NCBI GenBank assembly: GCA_037447655.1
Contig: JBBHKE010000229.1
Coordinates: 109,629-173,628, forward strand
Source of the DNA: Zygnema cylindricum
Lineage: Eukaryota > Streptophyta > Zygnematophyceae > Zygnematales > Zygnemataceae
Length of the DNA stretch: 64,000 bases
Direction of reading: 5' to 3'
Position 1 is the stretch's first letter. The number at the start of each line of letters is the position of its first letter. The notes under the pieces were generated by a model, which made no database searches, was not told the DNA's origin, and saw nothing but the letters and a program-made list of their open reading frames with translations. The position numbers and the translations under genes are program-made. This document shows, in pieces, positions 33,429-43,904 of the stretch.

Positions 33429-34346
33429 GGTTATGGGCCTAGCCATGCCACTTCTAATAGCATCCAAAAGTTTGTTGGCCAAAACTTTTATGATTGGTCA
33501 TTTTCAGCCATGCATTTTTTCAAACACGAGAAGATTTGGGACCATTTTATAGGAATTTCAAAACCTCCTATCCTTTCCTCGACTGATACACCAGCAGAAA
33601 AAGCTACCAAAGAGTTGGCGATAGCTACATGGAAACAAAAGGATGAGGATGCGCACGCTCGTCTAGTGATATCACTTACTACCGAGCGCACTCGTCTTAT
33701 TCGCGGCGCCTCCTCTTCCGCCGAGGCTTGGAGTCGTCTACAAGCAGCTTACATTCAAACCGGATGGGCCGCTCGCCGAATTCAAAAACGAGCGTTTTTT
33801 AACTCCATGAAAAAGCCGTCGGAATCTATGCAGGATTGGATTAGCACAGTCGAATTGTCGGCCGGAAAATGCACCATGATAGGCGTGCATCTTTCCGACG
33901 AGGACCTCTCTTCAACCCTTTTGGGAGGACTCTCTGAAACCTTTTCCCCTTTCATTTCCTCGTTTGACAATCTAGACCAATCCATCCCCTTTCACTCACT
34001 TTGTAGCAAACTTTTGCATGAAGAGACAAAACTTCTCTCTTTTTCTGCTCCAAATCTCTCTAATGCAAATGCCTTTATTGCCGAAAATCAAAAGACTAAC
34101 TCTGGGGGGGTGCAGCGTTTGTTTTGCGCCTACTGCAAAACAAAAGGCCATTCCGTTGAAGACTGTCGAAAATTGGCGAGGCGGAAAGCAGCCGAGGCTT
34201 CCAATCCCCCTAAACTTGGAGGGAATGCCGACGCTGCCAATGTCAACCCACCAGTTCTTCCCACTCCCTCCACACATTTCTTTCCCTCCAAATTTTCCTT
34301 ATCCTCACAATTATTCCCCTTCTCCATCACTTCCACAATCTTCTAA
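33402..34346 (+). CDS. Copia Gag polyprotein
   Basis: Starts at MASANPPPIGYGPSHATSN. The ATG is chosen because the related element at 42155 starts at the same point (MASNNPSPKGYGPNHATSN). Capsid region holds the UBN2/Retrotran_gag-type landmarks YDWSFSAMHFFKHEKIWD, LTTERTRLIRGASSSAEAW, SMQDWISTVE and LLGGLSETFSPFISSFD. The nucleocapsid has an intact zinc knuckle CAYCKTKGHSVEDC. The frame runs to a stop at 34346, but the Pro-rich region joining it to protease continues in the +1 frame from about 34240, so either a small indel or programmed shift connects them. Gag forms the particle and binds RNA. The 5' end is unusual because it overlaps both LTR and primer-binding site. Confidence 0.88.
   Translation: MASANPPPIGYGPSHATSNSIQKFVGQNFYDWSFSAMHFFKHEKIWDHFIGISKPPILSSTDTPAEKATKELAIATWKQKDEDAHARLVISLTTERTRLIRGASSSAEAWSRLQAAYIQTGWAARRIQKRAFFNSMKKPSESMQDWISTVELSAGKCTMIGVHLSDEDLSSTLLGGLSETFSPFISSFDNLDQSIPFHSLCSKLLHEETKLLSFSAPNLSNANAFIAENQKTNSGGVQRLFCAYCKTKGHSVEDCRKLARRKAAEASNPPKLGGNADAANVNPPVLPTPSTHFFPSKFSLSSQLFPFSITSTIF
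33429..33444 (+). promoter_or_regulatory. Primer-binding site within gag, half-tRNA-iMet type
   Basis: GGTTATGGGCCTAGCC matches the complement of the initiator tRNA-Met anticodon arm. It is translated as part of Gag (GYGPS). Confidence 0.78.
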
Positions 34347-34650
34347 CGCCGCAGCGCACTATGCCTCTTCAAACCCCGTTAACCTTCCTTGGTCGACCGC
34401 TTTCTCTCCACATTTTCCCTCTAATTATCCCACTCCAGTGGCTTCCCCTTTTGTCCTCCCTCCCTCACCAGAATTTGGATATGGCAATGTTGCCCATCAT
34501 ATCCCAAATTATGTCACTCCCGATCCTCAATTTCCACAAGGGTATGCTTTTCTATCTCAAACCCCTGTCGATTGGCTAATAGATAGTGGTGCAAGTCACC
34601 ACCTTTCACCACGATCTGATTGGTTCACTCACCTTTCTCACGTCATTTAA
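34240..34650 (+). pseudogene. Copia protease N-terminus, cut by an internal deletion
   Basis: In the frame +1 to gag, a Pro/Ser-rich linker leads to VDWLIDSGASHHLSPRSDWF with the copia protease active site Asp-Ser-Gly. Shortly after (FTHLSHVI, stop at 34648-34650) the sequence jumps to the integrase C-terminal half. The rest of protease, GAG-pre-integrase and the integrase core up to just before the catalytic Glu are missing. Confidence 0.82.
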
Positions 34651-37195
34651 CGGCGCCTCGGACGCCACAACAAAACGACATTGCAGAAAGGTACAATCAA
34701 ACATTACATGACATGTCACGCTCTATGCTGTACTTTGCGAATTTGCCTTATGAATTTTGGGCAGAGGCTGTAGTTTGCGCAAATTACTTACGCAATCTTT
34801 GTCCCACTAACGCTTTACCAAAATCTACTCCAATGGAAGCATGGTCCTCTGTCAAACCAGATATACGTCACCTTAAAATCTTTGGTTGTGAAGCATGGTA
34901 CAAAGACCTCCTCCAATCGGACGGCAAATTGGGCGCTCGCGCATTTCGTGGCATTTTCGTTGGGTACGCTCCAAATTCCAAAGCGTACCGCATCTGGAGT
35001 CCTTCTCAGCATCGCGTCATCACCACCAGAGAAGTAGTTTTCAACGAAACGCCACTCCTCCAAACCTTGTCTCGTATGCCCTTCCCTTCCCCTCTTCCCC
35101 CATTATCTGACTTTCCTTCCCTCACCCTCTATGACCCTCTTCCCCCAAACCTTCCCCTTCACTCTCTTCAGCTATCTGAATTCACCTACGTTACACCTTC
35201 CCACCCCTCTCCCCTTAATCCTCCCAGTTTTTCCCCCTCATCATTTTCAAGTCTCCCTCCTCCTCCATCTTCTCCCACCCCCCTTGTTTTCCCGGCTGCT
35301 CCCCTCACTCCTGCCAGCCACTCAGCTGCCCTTCCTCTTCATCCTATCACAAATTCTGAAGATAATTCCTCCTCTCCCCCTCTTTTCCAAGATGATCCTC
35401 TTTTTGACAATCTTTCTCCCACAATTTTGTCCCACTCACTCCTTCTTGGGTCTATTGCTCCTCTTGAGCCTTCACTTCCCAATCTTGAGCCTTCCCCTCT
35501 TCCTGACCCTTCTCATTTACCTCGCCGAAACCCCGCACGCTCTAGAATTCCCCCCTCTCGTCTTATTACTTCCATAGGCCACGCCTCTCTAGCTTACGCT
35601 TACTCGGCTGGGGCCTCTGCCTCTCTTATTTCAGCCCCTTTCTCTCTCAAGGCTGCCCTAAAACGACCTGATGCCTCCCTTTGGAAAACTGCCGCTGATG
35701 CTGAATTCAATGCCTTGCTTTCCAACAAAACATGGAATCTTGTTCCCCTTCCCCCTGGAAGAAAGGCAATTGGTTCGAAATGGGTCTTCCGTGTAAAACA
35801 AAAAGCGGATGGATCCGTGGACAAATACAAAGCTCGCTTGGTGGCGAAGGGCTTTTCCCAAATTGAAGGTATAGATTTCATTGAAACCTTTGCTCCTGTT
35901 GCCCGGTTGACATCTATACGCACTTTACTTGCTTTAGCTGCTGAACATGATTTCCATGTTCATCAGATGGATGTTAAGAATGCCTTCTTAAATGGGATCT
36001 TGTCCGAGGACATTTATATGCATCAGCCTGAAGGATATATTTCCCCTGGATCTGAACATCTAGTTTGCCATCGCATTAAAACGATCTATGGTTTAAAGCA
36101 ATCCCCCCGTGTCTGGAACCATACCATAGATGCCATTATGCGGAAAGAAGGATTTACCCGAATTGATGCCGATTTTAGCATTTACTCTCGTGGCTCTGGC
36201 ACCTCATTAATCATTGTTGCCATCTTTGTTGACGATCTCCTTCTTGTTGGTCCTTCCCTCTCTGAAATCTCCACTGTCAAATCTCTCCTTCAGTCCCATT
36301 TTGACATGGCCGATTTAGGTGAGCTCACTTATTATTTGGGCATCCAAGTTTCTCGTAATCGCTCGACTCGCACCCTCTCTCTCTCTCAGGAGACCTTTAT
36401 CTCTGATCTTTTGGAACGCTTTGGCTTGGCAGAGTGCTCCTCCCTTTCCACTCCTTTAGATGCCAATGCCCCTCTCCTCCCTTCCACTGACTCTCTTCTC
36501 TCCCCCTCCCTCCATGCCACTTACCGCTCGATGGTAGGGGCCCTTATGTACGCCATGCAAGCCACCCGCCCTGACATTGCCACAGCTGTCACTAAACTCA
36601 GTCAATTCCTTCAACGCCCTTCTCCTGATCATCTTGCCGCAGCCAAACGTGTCTTTCGTTATCTACAAGGCACTAAAACTCTTTGTCTCACATTCCTTCC
36701 TCTGGCTCCAGTGCTCTTACGGGTTTTGTTGATTCAGATTGGGCACAAGATGAGCTTTCCCGCCGTTCCACCACTGGCTCGTGCTTCTTTTTGGGCAATG
36801 GTCTTATCTCTTGGTCATGCAGAAAGCAACCTACCACGGCATGCTCCAGCACTGAGGCGGAATATATGGCCGCGTGTCACGCCGCCAAGGAAGCTGTCTG
36901 GCTTCGGACTCTACTTTCCAATCTTGGGTTTCCCCCTTCAGCCCCTACTCCTATCTTTTCGGATTCCCATTGAGCTCTTGCTTTGATCCGCAATCCTGTT
37001 CACCGCAAGCGGACGAAGCACATCGACATTCAGTATCATTACTCTCGGGAGCGGGTCGAAGATGGCACTCTCCAGTTTCTATATGTCAAATCCGCCGACC
37101 AAGTGGCCGATTATCTCACCAAGGCTCTTCATCGCCCTCACTTTGAGCACCATCGCCTCTCCTCTGGCCTTCGTCTTCCTTCTCCTCCTGGCTAA
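34620..37195 (+). pseudogene. Copia Pol: integrase C-terminus, RT and RNase H
   Basis: The long frame (to 36986) begins at the deletion junction and has TPQQNDIAERYNQTLHD (integrase catalytic Glu), KPDIRHLKIFGCEA, a ~200-residue Pro-rich linker, and RT with SKWVFRVKQKADG, VHQMDVKNAFLNG, IYGLKQSPRVWN and the FVDDLLL catalytic box. A frameshift near 36690 moves RNase H to the frame 36683-36973 (DSDWAQDELSRRSTTGS, STEAEYMAA). One in-frame TGA (36971-36973) precedes the last part (KRTKHIDIQYHYSRERV, YLTKALHRPHF), ending at 37195. RT is intact; integrase is truncated. Confidence 0.9.
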
Positions 37196-37236
37196 ATTTC
37201 CTTTCATTTTCATCTCAATCTACTTCCTAGTTTTCG

Positions 37237-37248
37237 CTTGAGGGGGGG
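37237..37248 (+). promoter_or_regulatory. Polypurine tract of the family-2 copia
   Basis: CTTGAGGGGGGG, immediately before TGTTACAGG of the 3' LTR. Confidence 0.85.
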
Positions 37249-37694
37249 TGTTACAGGACATTTAGCGTAGGATATTTTTTGTCGTGTTCGTACGTTTTCT
37301 TACGTCGGTCAAGTCTTGTTCACTGACTTGTCCGCACGTCTCACTTTTTGGTCCTGTCCGTACTTCCATACGTCGGTCCAGTCAATTGTACTTTTTCGTT
37401 ACATACGTCGGTCTAGTCCTTTACGTAGAAGTCTTTTGACCGTCGGTCCAGTCTTTTAGCCGACGGTCCAGTCTTTTGTCTTACATACATTTGTTAGAAT
37501 CTAGACTAAGATTACTTTGTTACAGCGCACCGTAGAGCGCTTAGACTCCACAGTAATTAGCATTGTATATTTTGTATATAAGTGACTCTTCTCACTTAAT
37601 GAAATCATCCCAAATACAAATCAATTCCTCTCTCCAATGCATTGATCTTTCTCTTGTGTACAATTTCATGGCTTCCGCCAATCCACCTCCAATA
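37249..37694 (+). repeat. 3' LTR of the family-2 copia element
   Basis: 446 bp, starting TGTTACAGGACATTTAGC and ending CACCTCCAATA, followed by the GCGCC duplicate. About 98% identical to the 5' LTR. Confidence 0.92.
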
Positions 37695-39515
37695 GCGCCT
37701 GCCTCAACACTTTCACCTACGAGTTGACCTCCACCTGTTCCTCGAACTCCGCGGTTACCCAGACTACTGGAAGCGTCTGTCCCACACCTCCTTCCCCTCC
37801 TCCTCTTCCCACTTCTCCTCCTCCAGCTGCGGGGGTATCTGGAGACCCTCATTACACAGGAGACGATAACTCCCACTTTGATTTTACAGGTAAACATCTC
37901 ATTTCATTTTTCTCTTTTTTTTTTCTGTTTGTGTTTATCTTTTTTTTAAGCACGCCAGCTGTGGTATGTTTCAAATGTTCATTTCGTTCCACTCGTACAC
38001 TTACTATCTTCTTGTTGTCGGGGCGACAATCGGTTATCTAAAATTCAATTTCACAAAAAGTCGGAAAAGTCTTCTTTATCTGCATCAAATGTGGTAGGAA
38101 CATAAGTTCCGAACTCAATTTCAGCCTCGAAATGGAGTAAACTCTTGAAATTGTTTGTTGCTCTTCCCATTGTGAGCCATTACTGCCACAGATTTAAATT
38201 TGATTTATCTCTTGAAATTGATATTGGGACAGAAAAGTACAAATCTAACGCTCGAGAGTCTCAACATTGAAGGAGAATTTGAAGACATGCAGTTATGAGA
38301 TTAACGATGTGAAGATATTTATCTTTTTTACAAATTCCTTACGATTTCCTTGTTTTATTTTTTCGGCCCCGTTTTTTCCCTTTTCTTTTTTTCATTTATG
38401 TTTTTCCAGGTCTGCCCTCAAAAACTTACTGCATGCTGAGTGACTCCCATTTACACATTAATGTTTACCATGGAGGAAGGTTTGACCGATGGGGTACAAA
38501 TCCCGATAAACCTCTCACATGGATCCGACAAATCGCTCTTTTCTGGGGACACCATATTGTGTATTTGGCGGTCCGAGAAGGTTCCGACTGGAAATACGGT
38601 AATGGGTACTTGAAAGAAATTACTGTCGACGGAAAACAAGTAGTCTTAGAAAAACCCAATGATTATGCGACATTTTTCGATAACCAGATGAAAATTAAAT
38701 GGGTGGCGGCAAAAAAACAAAGTGGAGACGACGAAGTCGACGTTTACGAAGTCGAAATCGAGGCGGTGATCAAAATGGTGTTGACTTTGCGACCGGAAAT
38801 TGCACTTCTTAGAACAAAAGATGACGGAGTTGTTCATTTCAGTATCAAAATTCCCAAAGTTTCGGTTTCCTCCAACGTTCACGGAATCTTGGGACAAACT
38901 TTCCGTCCAGATCATCAGGATCGATTGTAAGTTTGTCATTCGTTTCATTCTTTTTGTGTAGATACTTTCGATGTGCGTTGATGAGTATTTTTTTATTTTG
39001 AAAATGGTTGATGCATTTTCTTTGTTTACTGTCGTGCAAGAAAATAATAAAGCATAAGTTGAATATCTTTTTCTTAGCCATTCCCCTCAATTTCCTCAAA
39101 TTTCACACTCTTTTCCTTTTGTTTCATCTCCCTCGTCTTCTACTTGTCATTTCTTCAAATACATCTTCTTTTTCCCTCATTAGCTTGTTCTCTTTCTTCT
39201 CCTATTCAGTTTTTACCCTTATTTCCACTACTTATTCCACTCTTTCTGGCCAACAACAAGTACAAACAAAAGCTTGTCCAAAGCGACCTCCTCAAAGTCG
39301 ATGTGGTCCCGGGAGACAATGGAGAGGGATTCTTGGATGGTGACGTGACAGATTACGAGACAAAAGACCTTTTTAAGCCAAACTGTGCCTTCTCCGGATT
39401 TGCTCGAACCGACAAAATTGACGAAGAAACCGCCGCAGCGATCGAAACAAGTACTCAATCGGCAGTTGAGAGTGGATATTGGTCGGGTTTGCCTCGGAAA
39501 ATGGCGGTAGAATGA

Positions 39516-41587
39516 GAGCATTTTAAGAGTTTCATAGAACTTAAGAATGTTTTTAAAATGTGAAGAGGGAGGGACATGGAGAGAGGCTTCTATTTAACCA
39601 TGCAGTTTTAATGGATCATGTAGATAAAAATGGGTTTTTTAGTTTTGGTTTTTTGTTTAAAGGAATGATCTTTACTGCCTGTCAGATACTAGTTTACCAA
39701 ATGCAGAAAAACTAATTATGCAAATCATAAAAATTTGAGAGCTCCCGTTTCTTCGAGGGATAGTAGCCGGCAGTTTCATTCTAGTGATTATGATAATAAG
39801 TAATATGAAAGTATTTTTGATTTATTTTTAATGCTCAATGGCCGAAATATATCATATCATGTTCAATTTTTGAAATTCAATATTCAATGTCTTTTTTCTG
39901 CTTTAAATTTCATTGCCCAAATTATTCGTGGGAGTTTCGTAATATGACTTCTCCGTCTAAAAATCCTTCGGTCTTTTCTCCCGGAACCATTTCTACTTTC
40001 AGATGTTCATCATATTGAAGTTTGCCCTGAATTTTTTTTTTATGTATTTTGCTATTACAAAACTTTAATTTTTAAACTTTATACAGAAAAACAAACACAT
40101 ATGGAAGAAATTGTCCGTTGTTATTCTACTGTATATGGAAAATAATTGACATGTGGAAAGCATTATTTCCCGGAATCATTTGTTCTTTAAAATGTTTACA
40201 ATATTGAAAATTTTGAAGAGCCCTAAGAAAAAAAGGCAAATGTTAGGCTTTATGAAAATTGATACGAAAAACAAATTCATGTGACAAAAGATTATGATAC
40301 TTCTACATGTGAAATTATGACTCATTTTGAGCAGTGTAGTAACAGATAACGACTAATAAATTTCTAAACACATTTCAAATTATTTCTCCTCCTATTTTAG
40401 GAATCCCGATTAAAGTCTCATTATGGAATAAAAAAAAGCATAATTCCATATAAGAAAAAGGGAAAGAAAAGAATGAAAATCCAAAAGAAGCCCAAAGGCA
40501 ACCGGGAAATATAAAAAGTAAATGACAAAGGATATCTCAAAAAGAGCCTCAGAAACAACCCCAAAAACTACAAATAAATATACGTTCAAATATTGAATCC
40601 CGAACTCCCAACTCCCAAAATCCCAAAATCTCAAAATGAACCATAAAACAAAAAATCTTAAAACAAAGGTCACTATTCTGGGAAACATATTCCATCACCA
40701 GTATACCTCCCTAGTTTTCAGACCCCACCCAGAAATTCAAAACTAGACTCCAAAATCAAACATTGGAAGTCCTGTCTTCTTCTCTCCCTCCCTCTCCCTC
40801 TCTCTCGCCCTTCTACTTCATTATTCCCTCCATCACTTTCCTCTTTCCTTCCCTCCTTTCCCTCCACCTTTACTCCCCTCCCCTCCCCCAATCTCCCCTC
40901 CTCTCCCGTCTCTCCCACTCTTTCCCTCCATCCCTCCCTCTCTCCCACCTTTCCCACCCCTCCCCCCCCTTTAGATGTGGACTCAATAACAGGATATCTC
41001 AAAGAAGAAAGAGGGAAAAAAATACAAAACATATATGGAGAGGAGGAGGTTTTTAAATAGCGTAGCGTATGAAATACAATCAACAAGGCTGAAGGTAAGT
41101 TAGTTCACCACCTGGGTCTGTATAAGCCACAACCAGTGTTTGCACACGGGCAACTTTATGTATTATTGTCGCGTGTCACTTCTCGGCCAATGTAAAAGTG
41201 TTGATTGAAGACAGAATACTCGAGGATGAAAAAGGAACGTATACCAAGAGTGTTGTCTACAAAAGCGTCATTACTGCATAGGCTATATAGCTTTATACAT
41301 AGGTTCCACACTGGCTGTATAGGCTTGAATGTTAAGGTTCAGATTTTGGATGCATGTCATGTAGGAAATCATGCAAAAATGCAATCAGAGTCTGACAATT
41401 GACAGTTAGCTTTATTATACTTAGATATAGAATTATCTAAAGAGTCATATCTTTAAATATTCTTAAACTTTTGAATGGTTGACATCAAAATTTCCTGTTC
41501 ATTCTCGATTGGGTTTTTCATGTTTTAAAGTATACCTAAATATATTTATGTCACTGTTATCTCTTCCACGGGACATTCCTGTAGTTT
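39516..41587. other. Gene-free AT-rich stretch with a CT-rich tract
   Basis: I see no conserved coding sequence. 40765-40970 is a C/T-rich low-complexity tract (TCTCCCTCCC type), and 40600-40640 has short TCCCAAAA repeats. Confidence 0.6.
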
Positions 41588-41759
41588 AGTAGTGTTTGTG
41601 ATGCGTTTGTGTTGCTGATCAAATCACCCTATGGTCGTTGTTCCCATGTAGAGTGTAGAGAGACTATTTAGATATAATGCATATTGTAAAATTAATCATT
41701 GAACAAGTAAACGCATGATGGTTGTATACTTTGTTCAGGACAAAAGAAAGCGTGATAAA
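41588..41759. repeat. Dispersed repeat shared with 27.2-27.9 kb
   Basis: Carries GATCAAATCACC, GTTGTTCCCATGTAG and GAAAGCGTGATAAA in the same order as the copies at 27230-27640. The family-2 copia fragment at 41760 begins directly after it. Confidence 0.65.
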
Positions 41760-42154
41760 TGTTAAGGGTAATTTCCCGTACTGTTTTTCTCTCCTGAATA
41801 CGTACGTCCACTTTAACGTTTTTGTCCTAAGTCAACTTGACCGTAATTCACTTATTAGTGCGTCGTCCATTTTAGTCTTTTTCGTCCTACGTGAACAAGA
41901 CCGTATTCCACATATTCAAGTGCGGTCTCGTAATTGTATTTTTGGTCTTATTCTTCATTTTTCTTTTCGTTGGTCAACCTTGTCGAATAGATTTGGTCTT
42001 TGTGTAGCCGCCCAAATCTACTTTGTGTAGCGTAGTACAGTACTATCAACAGTAATTAGCAATTTGTCACTTTATATAAAAGGATCTCGTTTCATAATGA
42101 AATTATCAACTCGATCACACAATTCCCAAATGCTTTGACTCTTTTGTCTTTTAC

Positions 42155-42890
42155 TATGGCGTCCAATAATCCTTCTCCTAAAGGTTATGGGCCAAACCAC
42201 GCAACTTCCAATAATATCCAGAAGTTCCATGGTTCAAATTTATATGATTGGTCATTTTCTGCCATGCATCTTTTTAAGTTAGAGAAAATTTGGGATCTTT
42301 TCACAGGCGCATCTAAACTACCGGTCATTAATACTACCGATGACGCGGCGGCTGAAACCACCAAAACTCAAGAAATTGCGGAATGGAAAGTCAAAGACTA
42401 CAACGCTCACGCGCGCCTAGTAATGGCGCTAACAACAGAAAAAACGCGACTCATTCGAGGCGCCCTCACATCGGCCGACGCTTGGTCTCGTTTGACGGCC
42501 GCGTACGTACAAACTGGATGGGCGGCTCGCCGCATTCAAAAGCACGCCTTTTTCAATTTAATGAAAAAACCGACGGAATCGATGCAAGATTGGATAAGTA
42601 CAGTTGACCTATTTTCATGAAAGTGAGAAATGATTGGCGTTCACTTGTCTGATAAAGATTTGTCATCCACTTTATTAGGTGGCTTGCCAGAATCTTTCGC
42701 TCCTTTCATCTCATCTTTTGACAATCTTGAAAATCCAATCCCTTTTTACGCTTTATGTACAAAATTAATGCATGAAGAAACAAAAATCTTGTCTTTTTAT
42801 GCATCTAACCCTTCTCACCTCACCGCGTACTTTGTTTCGAATCTTAAAACTAACCTGTGGGGGGCATCGTCTGTCATTTGCAATTACTAG
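42155..42890 (+). pseudogene. Copia gag fragment
   Basis: Starts MASNNPSPKGYGPNHATSN. Continues with YDWSFSAMHLFKLEKIWD, TTEKTRLIRGALTSADAW and SMQDWISTVDLFS, then a TGA near 42618. The next frame (42630-42890) has IGVHLSDKDLSSTLLGGLPE and CTKLMHEETKILSF. It breaks off just before the zinc knuckle. As in the family-2 element at 32984, the ATG lies within the LTR and the primer-binding site is translated. Confidence 0.85.
42183..42193 (+). promoter_or_regulatory. Primer-binding site within gag, half-tRNA-iMet type
   Basis: GGTTATGGGCC, equivalent to 33429-33439. Confidence 0.7.
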
Positions 42891-42931
42891 TAAATCAACG
42901 CCCGTTACACGGGCTTGTACCGTGTCAACTA

Positions 42932-43484
42932 CATCGCCAATCGCTATTAGCGTAGAAGTTTATTTAGCATATATGCATAATTACCGCTGCTTATGCTAAT
43001 TAAGAATTTGAAAATCTTGAATAAAAAACATACATTCTAATTGTTTAATAATTCTAATTTGGGTCTTTGAAAAAAATAAATGTCGGTCGCAAACATGCTT
43101 ACACTAATATAGGTATTTGTACAAAATCTGACAAATCGTACACAAATCGTATGTTCACACAATCGAAACGTGGTTGCTGGACGAATATGTGCGAGCGTGA
43201 TATTTGACAACCCGATTATATCCCCTTTTTAGAGCGCACATTCTCATGCGTCCGCGGTTACTAAAACTCATTAATTATACTTTTTCACAAAAAAAAAATA
43301 CAATTTTGTACGGTCTGACACTGTCCGTACACCACACTAATTAAATGATGAACTACTTCCGTTTTGTACGGTACTAACAAATTAACCCTAAATAGAGTAA
43401 AGAAAAAAATAGAATGAACTACGCTAATGGAGAAAAAAAGCAGGGTGGAATTAGCGTACACTACGCTAATAGCGATTGGCGGTG
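42932..43484. mobile_element. Mariner-like MITE (553 bp, TA target duplication)
   Basis: Left end CATCGCCAATCGCTATTAGC, right end complementary (GCTAATAGCGATTGGCGGTG), flanked by TA at 42930-42931 and 43485-43486. Interior is an inverted relative of 30589-31127 (shared CTAATATAGGTATTTGTAC). Confidence 0.85.
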
Positions 43485-43668
43485 TAGTGTTGGGTATCGA
43501 GGACCTATTGCCGATATTCGATATATATCGCCTTTTAGGGATCCGATAATCGATATATCGAATCCATGTACCTAGAAGCTAAATATCCGGATATTCACGC
43601 GATTTTTTTCTTTTCTTCCCGATTTTTTTCTCAACCCCTCCCCCCCCCCACTGTGGCGCTCGCTCAGT

Positions 43669-43701
<33 letters not shown>

Positions 43702-43868
43702 CCGTACGATTTTCTGTCGATTTTCCGCACGATTTTTGTTCTTCAACTGTACGAACACCCATTTTTCGCGATGTATATCGCGATAATTTATGTTGGTCCC
43801 GGTACGATATATTGAGGATTCTGCTCGATCGATTATCGCGATATGAATTTACCCGATACCCAACACTA
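43485..43868. mobile_element. hAT-like MITE with TAGTG termini, carrying a C-tract/G-tract hairpin
   Basis: Termini TAGTGTTGGGTATCG and CGATACCCAACACTA form inverted repeats. The interior is rich in ATCG/CGAT palindromes and holds a C-rich run (43636-43649) opposite a run of 32 G (43669-43700), which pair around CACTG...CAGTG. The mariner-like MITE at 42932 sits in its first TA. Outer flanks GTGTCAAC (left of the mariner MITE) and CTGTCAAG (right) look like a diverged 8-bp target duplication. Confidence 0.7.
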
Positions 43869-43904
43869 CTGTCAAGTTTATCATGCCCGTACCCCGGACG
43901 TACG

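Larger units (their letters stand above)
32984..37694 (+). mobile_element. Young, internally deleted Ty1/copia element (family 2) in the Root_cap exon
   Basis: 5' LTR 32984-33428 (445 bp) and 3' LTR 37249-37694 (446 bp) differ by about six substitutions and one indel. Target duplication GCGCC is at 32979-32983 and 37695-37699. The primer-binding site abuts the 5' LTR and a polypurine tract (TTGAGGGGGGG) abuts the 3' LTR. Interior: gag, protease start, then a deletion removing most of integrase, followed by RT and RNase H. It is therefore non-autonomous. LTRs end in AATA rather than the usual CA. Confidence 0.93.
32356..39515 (+). pseudogene. Root_cap-domain secreted protein gene, interrupted by a copia insertion
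   Basis: Exon 1 (32356-32656) has a signal peptide (FRLSILVCLVACASPTFG) and a Cys-rich N-terminus. Exon 2 is split: 32955-32983, then after the 4.7 kb element 37700-37889, encoding CLNTFTYELTSTC, a Pro-rich linker and SGDPHYTGDDNSHFDFTG. Exon 3 (38410-38926) has DSHLHINVYHGGR, TWIRQIALFWG and VHGILGQTFRPD, hallmarks of the plant Root_cap (late-embryogenesis-related) family. Introns 32657-32954 and 37890-38409 are GT-AG, phase 1. The last exon, ending at 39515, encodes DYETKDLFKPNCAFSGF. Its start is unclear: the obvious CAG at 39209 is out of frame, while an AAG at 39283 fits phase. Exons read through once the element and one duplicate GCGCC are removed, so the insertion is the main lesion. 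Biochemical function of the family is unknown. Confidence 0.85.
41760..42895 (+). mobile_element. Copia family-2 relative: 5' LTR and truncated gag
   Basis: LTR 41760-42182 (TGTTAAGGGTAATTTCC ... CTCCTAAA) with a TATA box TTTATATAAA at 42071-42080, then the primer-binding site and gag. Similarity to the element at 32984 stops near 42895; the remainder is absent. The LTRs are diverged from those at 32984, so this is a related but separate lineage. Confidence 0.82.

Noticed and set aside
34018-34277. Alternative frames overlapping the end of copia gag
   Set aside because: Only the gag frame has the zinc knuckle, and only the +1 frame leads into protease; the minus-strand frames are shadows.
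40718-41086. CT-rich frames with Ser/Leu/Pro or Glu/Gly/Arg repeats
   Set aside because: Low-complexity tract; no domain.
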